Part shown: in pieces, positions 48,097 through 59,921 of the stretch
How positions within the stretch are numbered: the stretch's first letter is position 1
Layout of the letters: the number at the start of each line of letters is the position of its first letter
From: Arthrobacter sp. Leaf137
GTDB taxonomy: Bacteria > Actinomycetota > Actinomycetes > Actinomycetales > Micrococcaceae
Direction: 5' to 3'
DNA: 64,000 nucleotides
NCBI RefSeq assembly: GCF_001423525.1
Contig: NZ_LMOI01000018.1
Coordinates: forward strand, 321,435 to 385,434
The notes under the pieces: model-generated
What the model was told of the DNA's origin: nothing
Databases searched by the model: none
The model's input: the letters and a program-made list of their open reading frames with translations, nothing else
Made by a program: the position numbers and the translations under genes

Positions 48097-49416
48097 ATGA
48101 TGACGTTTACGCCCATCGCAGATCCCACATCCCCAATGGCGGGGACCGGTCTGCACTCGATCGATTGGCCGAAAGCCAGGCGCCTGGCCTACGACTGCGC
48201 AGGCCCCCTCCCCTCCGCTCAGGTTCCGCTCCATGAAGCGGCCGGCCGAACCCTCTCCCGCGCGGTGACCGCGTTGCAGGACCTGCCCCACTACGCCTCC
48301 TCGGCAATGGACGGCTGGGCGCTGAGCGGGGATGGTCCCTGGCTGCTGTCCGGCGGGCAGCAGCCCCTGGCGCCGGGCACGGCCGCCGTCATCGCCACCG
48401 GTGGCCTGGTTCCGGACGGCGCAACTGCGGTGCTCCGCAAGGAAAGCGGCCTGGTGGCCGGGGACGGAACGGGGCGCCCCGTCCTTACCGTCAGCGCCGG
48501 CGCGAAGCCGGGTGAACCCCGGCCGGGCCAGCACGTGCGTCCCCCGGGAACCGAGGCATTGGCGGGCGAAACACTGATTCCCGCGGGCACCGTTCTCAAC
48601 CCTGCCCACCTCGCCCTTGCCGCCGTGGCCGGCCATGACCAGGTGGAGGTGCAGTCACAACCCGTGGTTTCCGTCATCCTGACCGGCTCCGAGGTAGTGA
48701 CGTCAGGCGTTCCTGCTCCCGGGAACGTCCGGGATACTTTCGGGCCCCAGCTGGGCACCGTCATTTCCCAGCTGGGCGGCGTACCGGGCGGCTTCACCCG
48801 CGTTGGCGACTCCTTCGATGCTTGGCTGGCGGCGCTGGAAGGCTCCGGTGCGGAATCGGCGTCGCGGGCCAACGTCGTCATCACCACCGGAGGGACCGGC
48901 AAGTCCGGCACTGACCACTTCCGGGACGCGGTGGCCGCGCTGGGCGGACGCCTGCTCCTGGACGGCGTCGCCATGCGCCCCGGACACCCCGCCGTCCTGG
49001 CCGAACTGCCCGACGGGCGCTTCGCCGTCGGACTTCCCGGAAATCCCCTCGCTGCCATGATGGCACTGGCCACCATCGGGGCCCCGTTGCTGGCCGCGCT
49101 GGGAAACCAGCCCCTGCCGCAGCTCCAGCACGCCGCCTCCGGCAACGACTTTGGCCCCGACGGCGGCTGCAGCGACGGAAAGGGGCGGACGCGGCTCATC
49201 CCGTGCAGGTTCCTGTCCGGCCTGGCATTTCCCGTGGACCACACCGGACCCGGAATGATGCGCGGCCTGGCGTGGGCTGAGGGCATCATGGTTGTCCCTC
49301 CCGGCGGCGTCGACTCGGGCCAACCCGTGCCGGTACTGCCGCTTCCCTGGACCCCGGCGCCCGCAGCCAGCCAGGTGGCCACCAGCACCGGAAGGAACAC
49401 GCCTTGGCCCGCATGA
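48097..49416 (+). CDS. moeA: Molybdopterin molybdotransferase
   Basis: A 439-residue MoeA, which inserts molybdate into adenylated molybdopterin. Motifs include AAGRTLSRAVTALQDLPHY, SAMDGWAL, VILTGSEVV, NVVITTGGTGKSGTDHF and LPGNPLAAM. The ATG at 48097 has AAGGGG before it; the frame is open to 47971, but that region is the leader hairpin. It overlaps the fdhD start by 13 bases, so the pair serves molybdoenzyme maturation, most likely for the formate dehydrogenase-like protein at 54981-57332. Confidence 0.93.
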   Translation: MMTFTPIADPTSPMAGTGLHSIDWPKARRLAYDCAGPLPSAQVPLHEAAGRTLSRAVTALQDLPHYASSAMDGWALSGDGPWLLSGGQQPLAPGTAAVIATGGLVPDGATAVLRKESGLVAGDGTGRPVLTVSAGAKPGEPRPGQHVRPPGTEALAGETLIPAGTVLNPAHLALAAVAGHDQVEVQSQPVVSVILTGSEVVTSGVPAPGNVRDTFGPQLGTVISQLGGVPGGFTRVGDSFDAWLAALEGSGAESASRANVVITTGGTGKSGTDHFRDAVAALGGRLLLDGVAMRPGHPAVLAELPDGRFAVGLPGNPLAAMMALATIGAPLLAALGNQPLPQLQHAASGNDFGPDGGCSDGKGRTRLIPCRFLSGLAFPVDHTGPGMMRGLAWAEGIMVVPPGGVDSGQPVPVLPLPWTPAPAASQVATSTGRNTPWPA

Positions 49417-50297
49417 CGCAGCGCCGCAAGATCCACCGCTTCCATCTGGACGGCTCGGGCACCGAATATCCGGTCCGGTTCAAGGAGGACGTGATCGCCG
49501 CCGAAGAGCCGCTGGAGATCCGGCTGGGCGGCCGATCGTTCGCCGTCACCATGAGGACGCCGGGCGACGATTTCGACCTCGTGGCCGGGTTCCTCGTCTC
49601 CGAAGGTGTTATCCGGGACGGGTCCGAGCTGGTTTCGCTGCGCTTCTGCGCCGGCGGCCCCGAGGACGTCCAGACCTTCAACGTAGTGGACGCCCAGCTG
49701 CGTCCGGACGTGCCCCTGCCCGAAACGATGCGGCACGTCTACACTTCCAGCTCGTGCGGCATCTGCGGCACGGAGTCCATCGAGGCGGTGCGGAAGACCC
49801 TGCACTGCAATCCCTCCGCGGACCCGCTGAGGGTACCCGTCGACGCACTGGCCGCCCTGCCGGAGAAGCTGCGGGAAGCCCAGGCCGTGTTCGACAAGAC
49901 GGGCGGCGTCCACGCTGCCGGCCTCTTCCGGCTGGGTGATGGCGAGCCTGAGCTGCTGTGCCTGCGCGAGGACGTCGGCCGGCACAATGCCGTGGACAAG
50001 GTGGTGGGCTGGGCCCTCCGGCAAGGCCTGCTGCCCCTGCGCGGCACGGTGCTCCAGGTGTCCGGCCGGGCGTCGTTTGAACTCGTCCAGAAGGCGGCCT
50101 TGGCGGGCATCCCCATCCTGTCCGCAGTGAGCGCCCCGTCAAGCCTGGCCATCGACCTGGCGGTCGAAACCGGCCTGACGCTGGCGGGGTTCAGCAGGGG
50201 GCACAGCCTGAACGTCTACGCGGGCCGGGACCGGCTGGAGCCACCCCGTGCCGTAACAGATGACCTTCTCCAGGCAGTCGCCGGCCAGGAAAGCTAG
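49404..50297 (+). CDS. fdhD: Formate dehydrogenase accessory sulfurtransferase
   Basis: A 297-residue FdhD, which passes sulfur from a cysteine desulfurase to the molybdenum cofactor of formate dehydrogenase. The reactive CxxC lies in SSSCGICGTESIE; other signatures are GDDFDLVAGFLVSEGVI, REDVGRHNAVDKV and GFSRGHSLNVYAG. The start is a TTG at 49404 with GGAAGGA seven bases upstream, giving the family-typical TQRRK beginning; an ATG at 49413 is possible. It overlaps moeA and is controlled with it. Confidence 0.94.
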   Translation: MARMTQRRKIHRFHLDGSGTEYPVRFKEDVIAAEEPLEIRLGGRSFAVTMRTPGDDFDLVAGFLVSEGVIRDGSELVSLRFCAGGPEDVQTFNVVDAQLRPDVPLPETMRHVYTSSSCGICGTESIEAVRKTLHCNPSADPLRVPVDALAALPEKLREAQAVFDKTGGVHAAGLFRLGDGEPELLCLREDVGRHNAVDKVVGWALRQGLLPLRGTVLQVSGRASFELVQKAALAGIPILSAVSAPSSLAIDLAVETGLTLAGFSRGHSLNVYAGRDRLEPPRAVTDDLLQAVAGQES

Positions 50298-50663
50298 CGC
50301 CCCGCGACGCCATTCGGGCCGGTCACTCCCCCGCAGCCGGGGGTGCGATTCCTACTGCCCATATTGAGCCGGGTGCCGGTGCCGGACCCCGCAAGCGCCA
50401 GCCGACATCTTCTTGACAACGGGTGTGACGTCACGCACTGTTTTGTTGCATAAAACGAAGCTCGTTGATCATCCCGGAACGAAGGCTTTTTCTCGAATGC
50501 GCGTACCTCCTGTTCCACGGCACCGGGCCGCGGCAACCGGGACGCGACTAATCACAGCGAAAAACCAACCTGCGGTGGCCGCTCGTGGAGGAACCCTGTT
50601 CCCCCGAAGCTCCCGCTGCGGCGAGCACCACGCTGCCGCAACAGAAACCCAAAGGAACTGTTG
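50298..50663. other. Intergenic region before the MFS transporter
   Basis: About 366 bases without a convincing gene. TTGACA at 50413-50418 could be a -35 element. A 17-bp palindrome GTTTT-N7-AAAAC (50440-50456 region) includes TTGCATA, a string seen again upstream of the second dimethylglycine oxidase gene near 52238, which hints at a shared regulator. Confidence 0.4.
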
Positions 50664-52211
50664 ATGACAATCCAAGGTGGCAGCACCATCGATCAGACCA
50701 GAACAGAAGAGACCAGCTCCACGTTCAAACGCCGCTTCATGGTGCGGCTTGTCGCTGTCTTCATCGGCGGGATGTTCCTCGACGGTTACATCCTCGGAAT
50801 CATCGGCCCCGTGGCCGGACTCATGCGGACAGATCTTCAGCTCGACGCACTGTCCCTGGGCATGATCGCTGCGGGCCCGCTGGTTGGTATCTTCGTCGGC
50901 TCCCCGCTGGCCGGCTGGGCTGCTGACAAGTTCGGACGCAAGCCCATGTTCCTCGTGGACATGGGCCTGTTCCTGGCCGCCTCAGCGGCCCAGTTTTTCG
51001 TAACCTCCGGAGACGGAGCCGTGATCCAGCTGGCCATCATCCGGTTCCTCATGGGCGTCGCGATCGGTGGCGAATACTCAATCGGCGGCCCATTGCTGTC
51101 AGAGTTCTCCCCTCCAAAGCTCCGCGGGCGGCTGCTCGGGCTGACCCTGGTGGCCTGGTACGTCGGCTTCATGATGGCATTCATCATCGGCACGCTCCTG
51201 CACGACGCCGGCACACCATGGCGCCTGGTCCTGGGCACGAGCACGATCATCGCATTCGTCCTGTTCCTCGCCCGCATCGGCCTCCCCGAATCGCCGAGCT
51301 GGCTCATTACGAAGGGACGGCGCGAGGAGGCACTGGCCGTTGCGCACCGATACGTCGAATCGCCCCAGATGCACGAGAGCATCACCGAAGAGATCGATCT
51401 CAGGATGATCCAGGAGGCCCAGGCCGCGCAGAGCAGGAGCAAAATCAAGACCGCCTCCATGGCAATGCTGTTCTCGAGGCAGTACTGGCGCACCACCCTC
51501 TTCACCTCAGGTTTTTGGTTCTGCGCTGTCACCCCGTACTTCGCGATCGCGACCTTTGCCGACGACGTGCTCACCCAATTCGGCTTCGGCGGCGGCTGGG
51601 CCGGTGGAGTAGGACTGTCCGCCCTTGCGACAGCGGGTGTTGTCACCTCGGTGCTATTGATTGACAGACTAGGCCGCCGAATCCTCACCGTGCCCGGGCA
51701 GTGGATCTGCGCAGGCATCCTGCTGGTCATCGGAGTCTGGGCGGACGCGCCGGCGATCCTCGTGCTTGTCCTGTTTCTTGCCTTCTCCTTCTTCAATGCC
51801 GGCTACACCACGATGACCCAGGTCTATCCGTCCGAAGTTTTCCCGGGCCACCTGCGCGGCATCGGCACGGGCTTCGCTGCTGCCTTCAGCCGCATCGGGG
51901 CCGCGCTGGGCACCTTCGCCCTCCCGTGGGCGATCAGCAACATCGGCATGGGTCCAAGCATGGTGGTGGCCGCCGCCGTCGCACTACTCGGCGCAGCCCT
52001 CTCGCAATGGCTCGCGCCGGAGACGAAGGGGCGCACCCTCGCCGAGATCTCGGCAGACTTCTCCCACTGCCCCCGGGACTGCACCCCGAAAACGGCCCCG
52101 TGGGACAACCGGGCCGCAATGGAAGGAGGCCTTCGCCGCGTTTGCGGGGGGCCTTCTTCCTTGCCCCGACATACTCCCGCCGGCCCCGCAACAAAGCAGG
52201 CAGCCCCTTGA
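50664..52211 (+). CDS. MFS transporter (sugar-porter-like) with unusual C-terminal tail
   Basis: A 515-residue carrier with 12 helices. It has the MFS loop ADKFGRKPM after helix 2, GGEYSIGGPLLSEFSPPKLRGR after helix 4 (shown only in part: residues GGEYSIGG), PESPSWLI in the middle and APETKGRTLAEIS at the end. Relatives normally stop within a few residues of that last motif; here the frame continues for about 50 residues through a terminator-like hairpin. The ATG at 50664 follows AAAGGA. It lies 109 bases before the second dimethylglycine oxidase gene, so a methylated amine or amino acid is a reasonable cargo (inference). Confidence 0.85.
   Translation: MTIQGGSTIDQTRTEETSSTFKRRFMVRLVAVFIGGMFLDGYILGIIGPVAGLMRTDLQLDALSLGMIAAGPLVGIFVGSPLAGWAADKFGRKPMFLVDMGLFLAASAAQFFVTSGDGAVIQLAIIRFLMGVAIGGEYSIGGPLLSEFSPPKLRGRLLGLTLVAWYVGFMMAFIIGTLLHDAGTPWRLVLGTSTIIAFVLFLARIGLPESPSWLITKGRREEALAVAHRYVESPQMHESITEEIDLRMIQEAQAAQSRSKIKTASMAMLFSRQYWRTTLFTSGFWFCAVTPYFAIATFADDVLTQFGFGGGWAGGVGLSALATAGVVTSVLLIDRLGRRILTVPGQWICAGILLVIGVWADAPAILVLVLFLAFSFFNAGYTTMTQVYPSEVFPGHLRGIGTGFAAAFSRIGAALGTFALPWAISNIGMGPSMVVAAAVALLGAALSQWLAPETKGRTLAEISADFSHCPRDCTPKTAPWDNRAAMEGGLRRVCGGPSSLPRHTPAGPATKQAAP
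52121..52160 (+). terminator. Terminator-like hairpin inside the 3' end of the MFS gene
   Basis: Arms at 52121-52131 (GGAAGGAGGCC) and 52150-52160 pair with one G-T wobble, with a further GC stem inside. It lies 51 bases before the stop of the open frame, as though the original gene ended earlier. Confidence 0.5.
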
Positions 52212-52266
52212 CATCTGATGTGAGCTGCGCCACCGTGTTGCATATGGTGATGTGCGTTGCTCATAG

Positions 52267-54828
<2,562 letters not shown>

Positions 54829-54857
54829 CCGTCACGGCGGCGAAACCGCCCGGACCC

Positions 54858-54900
54858 GGTGGCTGGGCCTGCTTGAGACCGGCAGGCCCAGCCACCTTTT
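54858..54900 (+). terminator. Terminator after the second dimethylglycine oxidase gene
   Basis: A perfect 15-bp inverted repeat (54858-54872 and 54882-54896) followed by TTTT: a good intrinsic terminator for the rightward transcript. Confidence 0.9.
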
Positions 54901-54932
54901 GCGTGCCGGCAGCCCAGAGCCAGCCAGCAGCA

Positions 54933-54968
54933 GAACGCCCCCGCTTCCTTGCGGAAGCGGGGGCGTTC
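54933..54968 (-). terminator. Terminator of the fdhF-like gene
   Basis: A perfect 16-bp GC-rich inverted repeat (54933-54948 and 54953-54968) with a four-base loop, 12 bases after the stop of the leftward fdhF-like gene. Confidence 0.85.
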
Positions 54969-54980
54969 GTGCAGCGAGGC

Positions 54981-57332
54981 TTAGACGCCGCTCGCCTGCA
55001 GCGACGCGGGCTCTTCAGCCATGGCTGCCTGATCCTTGTGCGGTTCGAAGCGGACGAACATGGCCTTGAAGCCGGGGGTGTTGGATTCGCGGGCCACGTT
55101 TTCCTTGTGGACCAGGGCGTTGGCTTCGGGGAAGTACGCCGCTGCGCAGCCCTTGGCGGTGGGGTAGGCCACCAGGCGGAACTTGTCCGCGCGGCGGTCG
55201 ACACCCTGGAACGTGCTCACCACGTCCACGAGTTCCCGGTCCTGGAAGCCCGACTCGGCGAGGTCCTCCGGGTGGATCAGGATGACGCGGCGGCCGCCGG
55301 AGATGCCGCGGTAGCGGTCGTCCAGGCCGTAAAAGGTGGTGTTGTACTGGTCATGGCTGCGGATGGTCTGCAGCACCAGGTGGCCGGCCGGCGGTGTCAG
55401 GTACTCCAGCGGGCTGACCGTGAACCGGCCGCGGCCGATGTCCGTGGCGAAGGAACGGGTGTCGCGCGGCGGGTTGGGCAGCACGAAACCGTTCTTGGTC
55501 CGGACCCTGGCGTTGAAGTCCTCGAAGCCGGGGAGGACGCGGGAGATGTGGTCGCGGATCACGTCGTAGTCCTCGGCCATGCCGCGCCAGTCAACGGAGT
55601 GGTCCTTGCCGAAGGTGGCCTCTGCCATCCGGGCCACGATCACGGGTTCGGCGAGCAGGTGCTCGGACACCGGCGTGAGGCGGCCCTGGGTGGAGTGGAC
55701 CACGGACATGGAGTCCTCCACGGAGAGGAACTGCGCGCCCTTGGGGTGCTTGTCGTCCTTGTCCGTGCGGCCCAGCGTGGGCAGGATCAGCGACGTGCGG
55801 CCGTGCACAATGTGGGAGCGGTTGGGCTTGGTGGAGATGTGGACGGTCAGGCCGATGCGCTGCATGCCGGCTTCCAGGGCCTCGGTGTCCGAGCAGGCGA
55901 GCGAGAAGTTGCCGCCCATCGAGACGAAGACGTCCACCTCGTCGCGGTCGAAGGCCTCCATGGACTCCACGGCGTCGTGGCCGTGGTGCCGCGGGGACGT
56001 AATCCCGAACTCGGCATCGAGGGCCGCGAGCAGCCATTCCTTGGGCTTTTCCCAGATGCCCATGGTCCGGTCGCCCTGGACGTTGGAGTGCCCGCGGACG
56101 GGGCACGCGCCCGCGCCGGGCTTCCCGAAGTTGCCCTGCAGCAGCAGGACGTTGACCATTTCCTTGATGGTGTCCACGGAGTGCGGCTGCTGGGTGACAC
56201 CCAGGGCCCAGCAGAAGATGGACGCCTTGGAGGCCAGCAGCATCCCTGCCACCTTCTCGATCTGCGCCCGGTCCAGGCCGGTGGCCTTCTTCGTCTCGTC
56301 CCAGTCCAGGGTGCGGCGGGCGTCGCGGAAGGCGTCGAACCCGTCCGTCTGCGCAGCGATGAAGGAATGGTCGACGACGGTTCCCGGGTTCTTCTCCTCG
56401 GCCTCCAACAGCAGGTGGCCGAGCGCCTGGAACAGGGCCAGGTCCCCGCCCACCTTGATCTGCAGGTACTCATCGGCCAGCGGTGTGCCGCCGCCCACCA
56501 CGCCGGACACCGTCTGGGGGTCCTTGAAGTTGAACAGGCCGGCCTCGGGCAGCGGGTTCACGGCCACCACCTTGCCGCCCTTGTCCTTGCACTCCTTGAG
56601 CGCCGAGAGCATGCGCGGGTGGTTGGTGCCAGGGTTCTGGCCCACCACGAAGATGAGTTCGGAGTCGTGGATGTCCTCCAGCGACACGGTGCCCTTGCCG
56701 ATGCCGATGGTCGGGTTCAGCGCGGAGCCGGAGGACTCGTGGCACATGTTGGAGCAGTCCGGAAGGTTGTTGGTGCCCAGGGCCCGCGCGAACAGCTGGT
56801 ACAGGAACGCGGTCTCATTGGCGGTGCGGCCTGAGGTGTAGAAGACGGAGCGGTCCGGCGTGGTCGCACGGATATGCTCACCGATCAGCTCAAACGCGTC
56901 ATTCCAGGAGATGGGCGAGTAGTGCGTTTCACCTTCCCGGATCACGACGGGTTCGCTGAGCCGGCCCTGGTTCCCCAACCAGTATTCTGTCTTCTCCGAC
57001 AGTTCCGCAATGGAGTGCCTGGCCCAGAACTCGGCGCCCACGGTGCGGAGGGTGTTCTCCTCGGCCACGGCCTTGGCGCCGTTCTCGCAGAACTCGGCAG
57101 CCTTGCGCTTCTTGTCCGATTCGGGCCACGCGCAGCCCGGGCAGTCGAAGCCCCCGCGCTGGTTCAACCGCAGCAGGGACTGCGCCGTCCGGGTCACGCC
57201 CGCCTGTGCCACGGCGCGCTCCAGCGCGACCATGACGGCCTTGACGCCTGCGACCTCGGTCTTGGGCTTGTGGACCTCAAGGAGGTCCTCATTGAGGTCC
57301 GCCACCGGGGCGGGCTGCTTACCGAACTTCAT
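54981..57332 (-). CDS. FdhF/YdeP-family molybdopterin oxidoreductase (formate dehydrogenase-like)
   Basis: A 783-residue molybdopterin enzyme. A cysteine-containing GGFDCPGCAWPE near residue 60 may hold an iron-sulfur cluster. SGRTANETAFLYQLFARALG, LPDCSNMCHESSG, VVGQNPGTNHPRML and GACPVRGHSNVQGDR are typical of the YdeP-like branch of formate dehydrogenase alpha subunits, ending in a molydopterin-binding region with LQTIRSHDQYNT. It uses cysteine, not selenocysteine, as no internal TGA is present. No electron-transfer subunit gene is adjacent, so the electron acceptor is unknown. MoeA and FdhD encoded 5 kb away would mature it. The ATG at 57332 has AAGGAAG upstream. Confidence 0.88.
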   Translation of the reverse strand: MKFGKQPAPVADLNEDLLEVHKPKTEVAGVKAVMVALERAVAQAGVTRTAQSLLRLNQRGGFDCPGCAWPESDKKRKAAEFCENGAKAVAEENTLRTVGAEFWARHSIAELSEKTEYWLGNQGRLSEPVVIREGETHYSPISWNDAFELIGEHIRATTPDRSVFYTSGRTANETAFLYQLFARALGTNNLPDCSNMCHESSGSALNPTIGIGKGTVSLEDIHDSELIFVVGQNPGTNHPRMLSALKECKDKGGKVVAVNPLPEAGLFNFKDPQTVSGVVGGGTPLADEYLQIKVGGDLALFQALGHLLLEAEEKNPGTVVDHSFIAAQTDGFDAFRDARRTLDWDETKKATGLDRAQIEKVAGMLLASKASIFCWALGVTQQPHSVDTIKEMVNVLLLQGNFGKPGAGACPVRGHSNVQGDRTMGIWEKPKEWLLAALDAEFGITSPRHHGHDAVESMEAFDRDEVDVFVSMGGNFSLACSDTEALEAGMQRIGLTVHISTKPNRSHIVHGRTSLILPTLGRTDKDDKHPKGAQFLSVEDSMSVVHSTQGRLTPVSEHLLAEPVIVARMAEATFGKDHSVDWRGMAEDYDVIRDHISRVLPGFEDFNARVRTKNGFVLPNPPRDTRSFATDIGRGRFTVSPLEYLTPPAGHLVLQTIRSHDQYNTTFYGLDDRYRGISGGRRVILIHPEDLAESGFQDRELVDVVSTFQGVDRRADKFRLVAYPTAKGCAAAYFPEANALVHKENVARESNTPGFKAMFVRFEPHKDQAAMAEEPASLQASGV

Positions 57333-57339
57333 CGTTCCA

Positions 57340-57377
57340 ACTTCCTTACCGGCATATAACTTCCTTGCCGGCATATG
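57340..57377 (-). repeat. 19-bp tandem duplication over the fdhF ribosome binding region
   Basis: Units 57340-57358 and 57359-57377 match at 17 of 19 bases. Read on the minus strand each unit carries AAGGAAGTT, the likely ribosome binding site. An eight-codon frame starting at the ATG in the left unit overlaps the fdhF start as ATGA, so a short coupled leader peptide is possible. Confidence 0.6.
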
Positions 57378-57449
57378 TTGATCAATCGCTGATGGAGGCG
57401 TGCCGGGGTTTTCCGGCACGCCTCCACTGCGCGTTCTTCGGGACTGCGC

Positions 57450-58070
57450 CTACTCCGCGATCTTGGCCAGGGTTTCCTGTTCGGCAGCGATGGTGGTGTT
57501 GTCGCCGTGGCCGGTGCGCACCACCGTTTCGGCCGGCAGGGTCAGCAGCCGTTCGCGGATGGAGGTGAGGATGGTGGGGTAGTCGCTGTACGAGCGGCCG
57601 GTGGCACCCGGTCCGCCGTTGAACAGGGTGTCCCCCGTGAACACCGTGCCTTCGCTTTCCAGGTAGAAGCAGGTGGATCCCGGCGAGTGGCCCGGCGTGT
57701 GGATGGCCTTCAGCACGGCGCCGCCCACTTCGAACTCGTTACCGTCCTCGTGGTACTGGTCCGGGGTGGAGTCCGGGTATTCCTGTTCCCAGAGGACCAG
57801 GTCTTCCCGGTTCAGGCAGATCGGTGCACCTACGGCTTCGGCGACCTCGCGGGCAGCGCCGATGTGGTCGTTGTGCGCGTGCGTGAGCAGGATGGCCTTG
57901 ACCGTGCGGCCGTTGACCTGGTTGATGATGGCAGCGGCGTCATGCGGGGAATCGATGATCACGCATTCGGTGCCGTTGCCCACAATCCAGACGTTGTTGT
58001 CCACGTCCCAGGTGCCGCCGTCGAGCGAAAACGTCCCCGAGGTGACCAGGTTCTCGATGGTGACGCTCAT
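57450..58070 (-). CDS. Metallo-beta-lactamase-fold hydrolase, probable S-formylmycothiol hydrolase
   Basis: A 206-residue glyoxalase-II-like metal hydrolase. Metal ligands are seen in [25 protein letters not shown] and RTGHGDN. It overlaps the mscR stop by four bases. MscR makes S-formylmycothiol from the formaldehyde-mycothiol adduct, and a thioester hydrolase is then needed to release formate and mycothiol. A hydrolase of this fold next to mscR is a conserved actinobacterial pairing, so that role is likely, though it is inferred from context and fold. Confidence 0.85.
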   Translation of the reverse strand: MSVTIENLVTSGTFSLDGGTWDVDNNVWIVGNGTECVIIDSPHDAAAIINQVNGRTVKAILLTHAHNDHIGAAREVAEAVGAPICLNREDLVLWEQEYPDSTPDQYHEDGNEFEVGGAVLKAIHTPGHSPGSTCFYLESEGTVFTGDTLFNGGPGATGRSYSDYPTILTSIRERLLTLPAETVVRTGHGDNTTIAAEQETLAKIAE

Positions 58071-59185
58071 GCGGAGGCGCCCGCAGTCTCGGTAGCAGCC
58101 TGGATTTCGACGACGGAACGCAAGACCTTGCCCTCGTGCATCTTGCCGAAGGCCGCCTCCACCTGGTCGATGGTGATCCGCTCGGACACGAAGGCGTCCA
58201 GGTCCAGGTTGCCCTGCTTGTAGTGGGACACCAGCATGGGGAAGTCACGGGAGGGCAGGCAGTCGCCGTACCAGGAGGACTTCAGCGATCCGCCGCGGCC
58301 AAAGACATCCAGCAGCGGCAGTTCCAGCTGCATCTCGGGCGTCGGAACGCCCACCAGGACCACGCGGCCGGCAAGGTCGCGGGCGTAGAAGGCCTGCTTG
58401 AAGGTTTCAGGACGGCCGACGGCGTCAATCACCACGTCCGCTCCGTTGCCTCCGGTGAGGGCCTGGATGGCCTCCACCGCGCCTTCCTGCTTGGAGTTGA
58501 CGCCGTGGGTGGCGCCGAGTTTCTTGGCCATTTCGATCTTGTTGTCGTCGATGTCCACGGCGATGATCGTCGTGGCCCCGGCCAGCTTGGCCCCGGCGAT
58601 CGCCGCGATGCCCACGCCGCCGCAGCCGATCACGGCCACGGATTCGCCACGCTTGACCTCACCGGTGTTGATCGCGGCGCCGATGCCGGCCATCACGCCG
58701 CAGCCCAGCAGGCCGACGGCGGCAGCATCAGCCTCGGGATCCACCTTGGTGCATTGCCCGGCGGCAACGAGCGTCTTTTCAGCGAACGCTCCAATGCCCA
58801 GCGCAGGGGACAGCTCGGTGCCGTCCTCAAGGGTCATCTTCTGGGTGGCGTTGGCGGTGTTGAAGCAGTACTGGGGCTGGCCCTTGGCACAGGCACGGCA
58901 CTGGCCGCACACCGCACGCCAGTTCAGGATCACACGGTCGCCCGGCGCCACTTCGGTGACGCCCTCGCCCACGGCGCTGACCACGCCGGTGGCCTCGTGG
59001 CCCAGCAGGTAGGGAAAGTCATCGCCAATGCCGCCCTGCTTGTAGTGCAGGTCGGTGTGGCAGACACCGCAGGTCAGGATGTCCACCAACGCCTCGCCCG
59101 GGCCCGGATCCGGCACCAGGATGGTCTCCAGCGACACCGGAGCGTTCTTCTCACGGGCAATGACAGCTTGAACTTTGTGAACCAT
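58067..59185 (-). CDS. mscR: S-(hydroxymethyl)mycothiol dehydrogenase
   Basis: A 372-residue zinc alcohol dehydrogenase of class III type in its mycothiol-dependent form. The catalytic zinc ligands are in CGVCHTDLH and GHEATG, the structural zinc cysteines in [15 protein letters not shown], and the NAD site is [18 protein letters not shown]. It oxidises the formaldehyde-mycothiol adduct and may also reduce S-nitrosomycothiol. The ATG at 59185 is chosen for the conserved [10 protein letters not shown] start. It forms a two-gene unit with the hydrolase and has the GATATATC motif directly upstream of its promoter. Confidence 0.93.
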   Translation of the reverse strand: MVHKVQAVIAREKNAPVSLETILVPDPGPGEALVDILTCGVCHTDLHYKQGGIGDDFPYLLGHEATGVVSAVGEGVTEVAPGDRVILNWRAVCGQCRACAKGQPQYCFNTANATQKMTLEDGTELSPALGIGAFAEKTLVAAGQCTKVDPEADAAAVGLLGCGVMAGIGAAINTGEVKRGESVAVIGCGGVGIAAIAGAKLAGATTIIAVDIDDNKIEMAKKLGATHGVNSKQEGAVEAIQALTGGNGADVVIDAVGRPETFKQAFYARDLAGRVVLVGVPTPEMQLELPLLDVFGRGGSLKSSWYGDCLPSRDFPMLVSHYKQGNLDLDAFVSERITIDQVEAAFGKMHEGKVLRSVVEIQAATETAGASA

Positions 59186-59343
59186 GGTTCTGTGTTCCTT
59201 TCCTGGATCCGGCCGGATCCGGTGAGTCGGCACCAGCTGCCAATCTAGCCGACACAGCAGGGTGGCTGCCCGCCGGCGGCTTGGTCGGCATGCGCAGGAG
59301 GCATTGCGCATTACACAACACGGCGCACATAGTGCTACTTGAG

Positions 59344-59385
59344 AATATGACAGCGGCCACAGTTGGTGTCAATAGATATATCAGT
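59344..59385 (-). promoter_or_regulatory. mscR promoter with GntR-type site upstream
   Basis: On the minus strand TTGACA (59367-59372) and CATATT (59344-59349) are exactly 17 bases apart. AGATATATCAGT (plus strand 59374-59385) lies one base upstream of the -35 element. In this position the regulator could activate or interfere with polymerase, unlike at the other sites, which lie over the start. Confidence 0.65.
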
Positions 59386-59502
59386 CATATCGCTTGGCGG
59401 ACAGTGCCGGCCTTGCTTTACCCCACGCCGTCCACCGATGCGGCCCGCCCAGCTGCGCGGCTGCATTACGCGCACCAAATCTCCGGCAGTAGGCTGGATG
59501 GC

Positions 59503-59817
59503 ATGTCTTCGAACCAACCCCCCGCCGAGCGGCGCGAGGTAACCGTCCGCCGGGCCCCCAAATTCGTACCTTTCCTGGTCCTGGGCGCACTGGCGGGCTT
59601 CGCAGCAGCTGCAATTGCGGCTTTCGGGGTGCCCGCGGATGAAGACTTCGATCCGGGCGCGGTTTTCGGCTTCCTCATGATCACGTTCGGCGCCGCCGGA
59701 GCCGTCCTCGGTGCGGTCCTGGCGCTGATCCTGGACCGCCGGAGCGTCCGCAGGCAGCAGCGCGTCGTCGTCGAATCCGTTCCGGATTCCGAACCGGACA
59801 CAGACCCGCAGCCGTGA
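59503..59817 (+). CDS. Small two-helix membrane protein
   Basis: A 104-residue protein from an ATG at 59503. Residues 22-45 (FVPFLVLGALAGFAAAAIAA) and 56-78 (VFGFLMITFGAAGAVLGAVL) are membrane helices with a short acidic loop between; the C-terminus is polar and ends in an acidic Asp/Glu/Pro tail. I do not recognise a function. Similar proteins commonly precede purF in Arthrobacter-type genomes. The ribosome binding site is weak, so the start could vary. Confidence 0.7.
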   Translation: MSSNQPPAERREVTVRRAPKFVPFLVLGALAGFAAAAIAAFGVPADEDFDPGAVFGFLMITFGAAGAVLGAVLALILDRRSVRRQQRVVVESVPDSEPDTDPQP

Positions 59818-59921
59818 CCCGCGCCACCGGCAGCACGCCCCGGCATCCGGGCGCGTGACGCTGCCGGGTCACAAAGGGAAGCGGGAAAAAGTCCTACCCC
59901 ATCTCGTGCGATAATCGATCA

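Noticed and set aside
54873..56834. Long open frame (653 codons) on the plus strand
   Set aside because: Antisense of the fdhF-like gene, which has clear family motifs on the minus strand.
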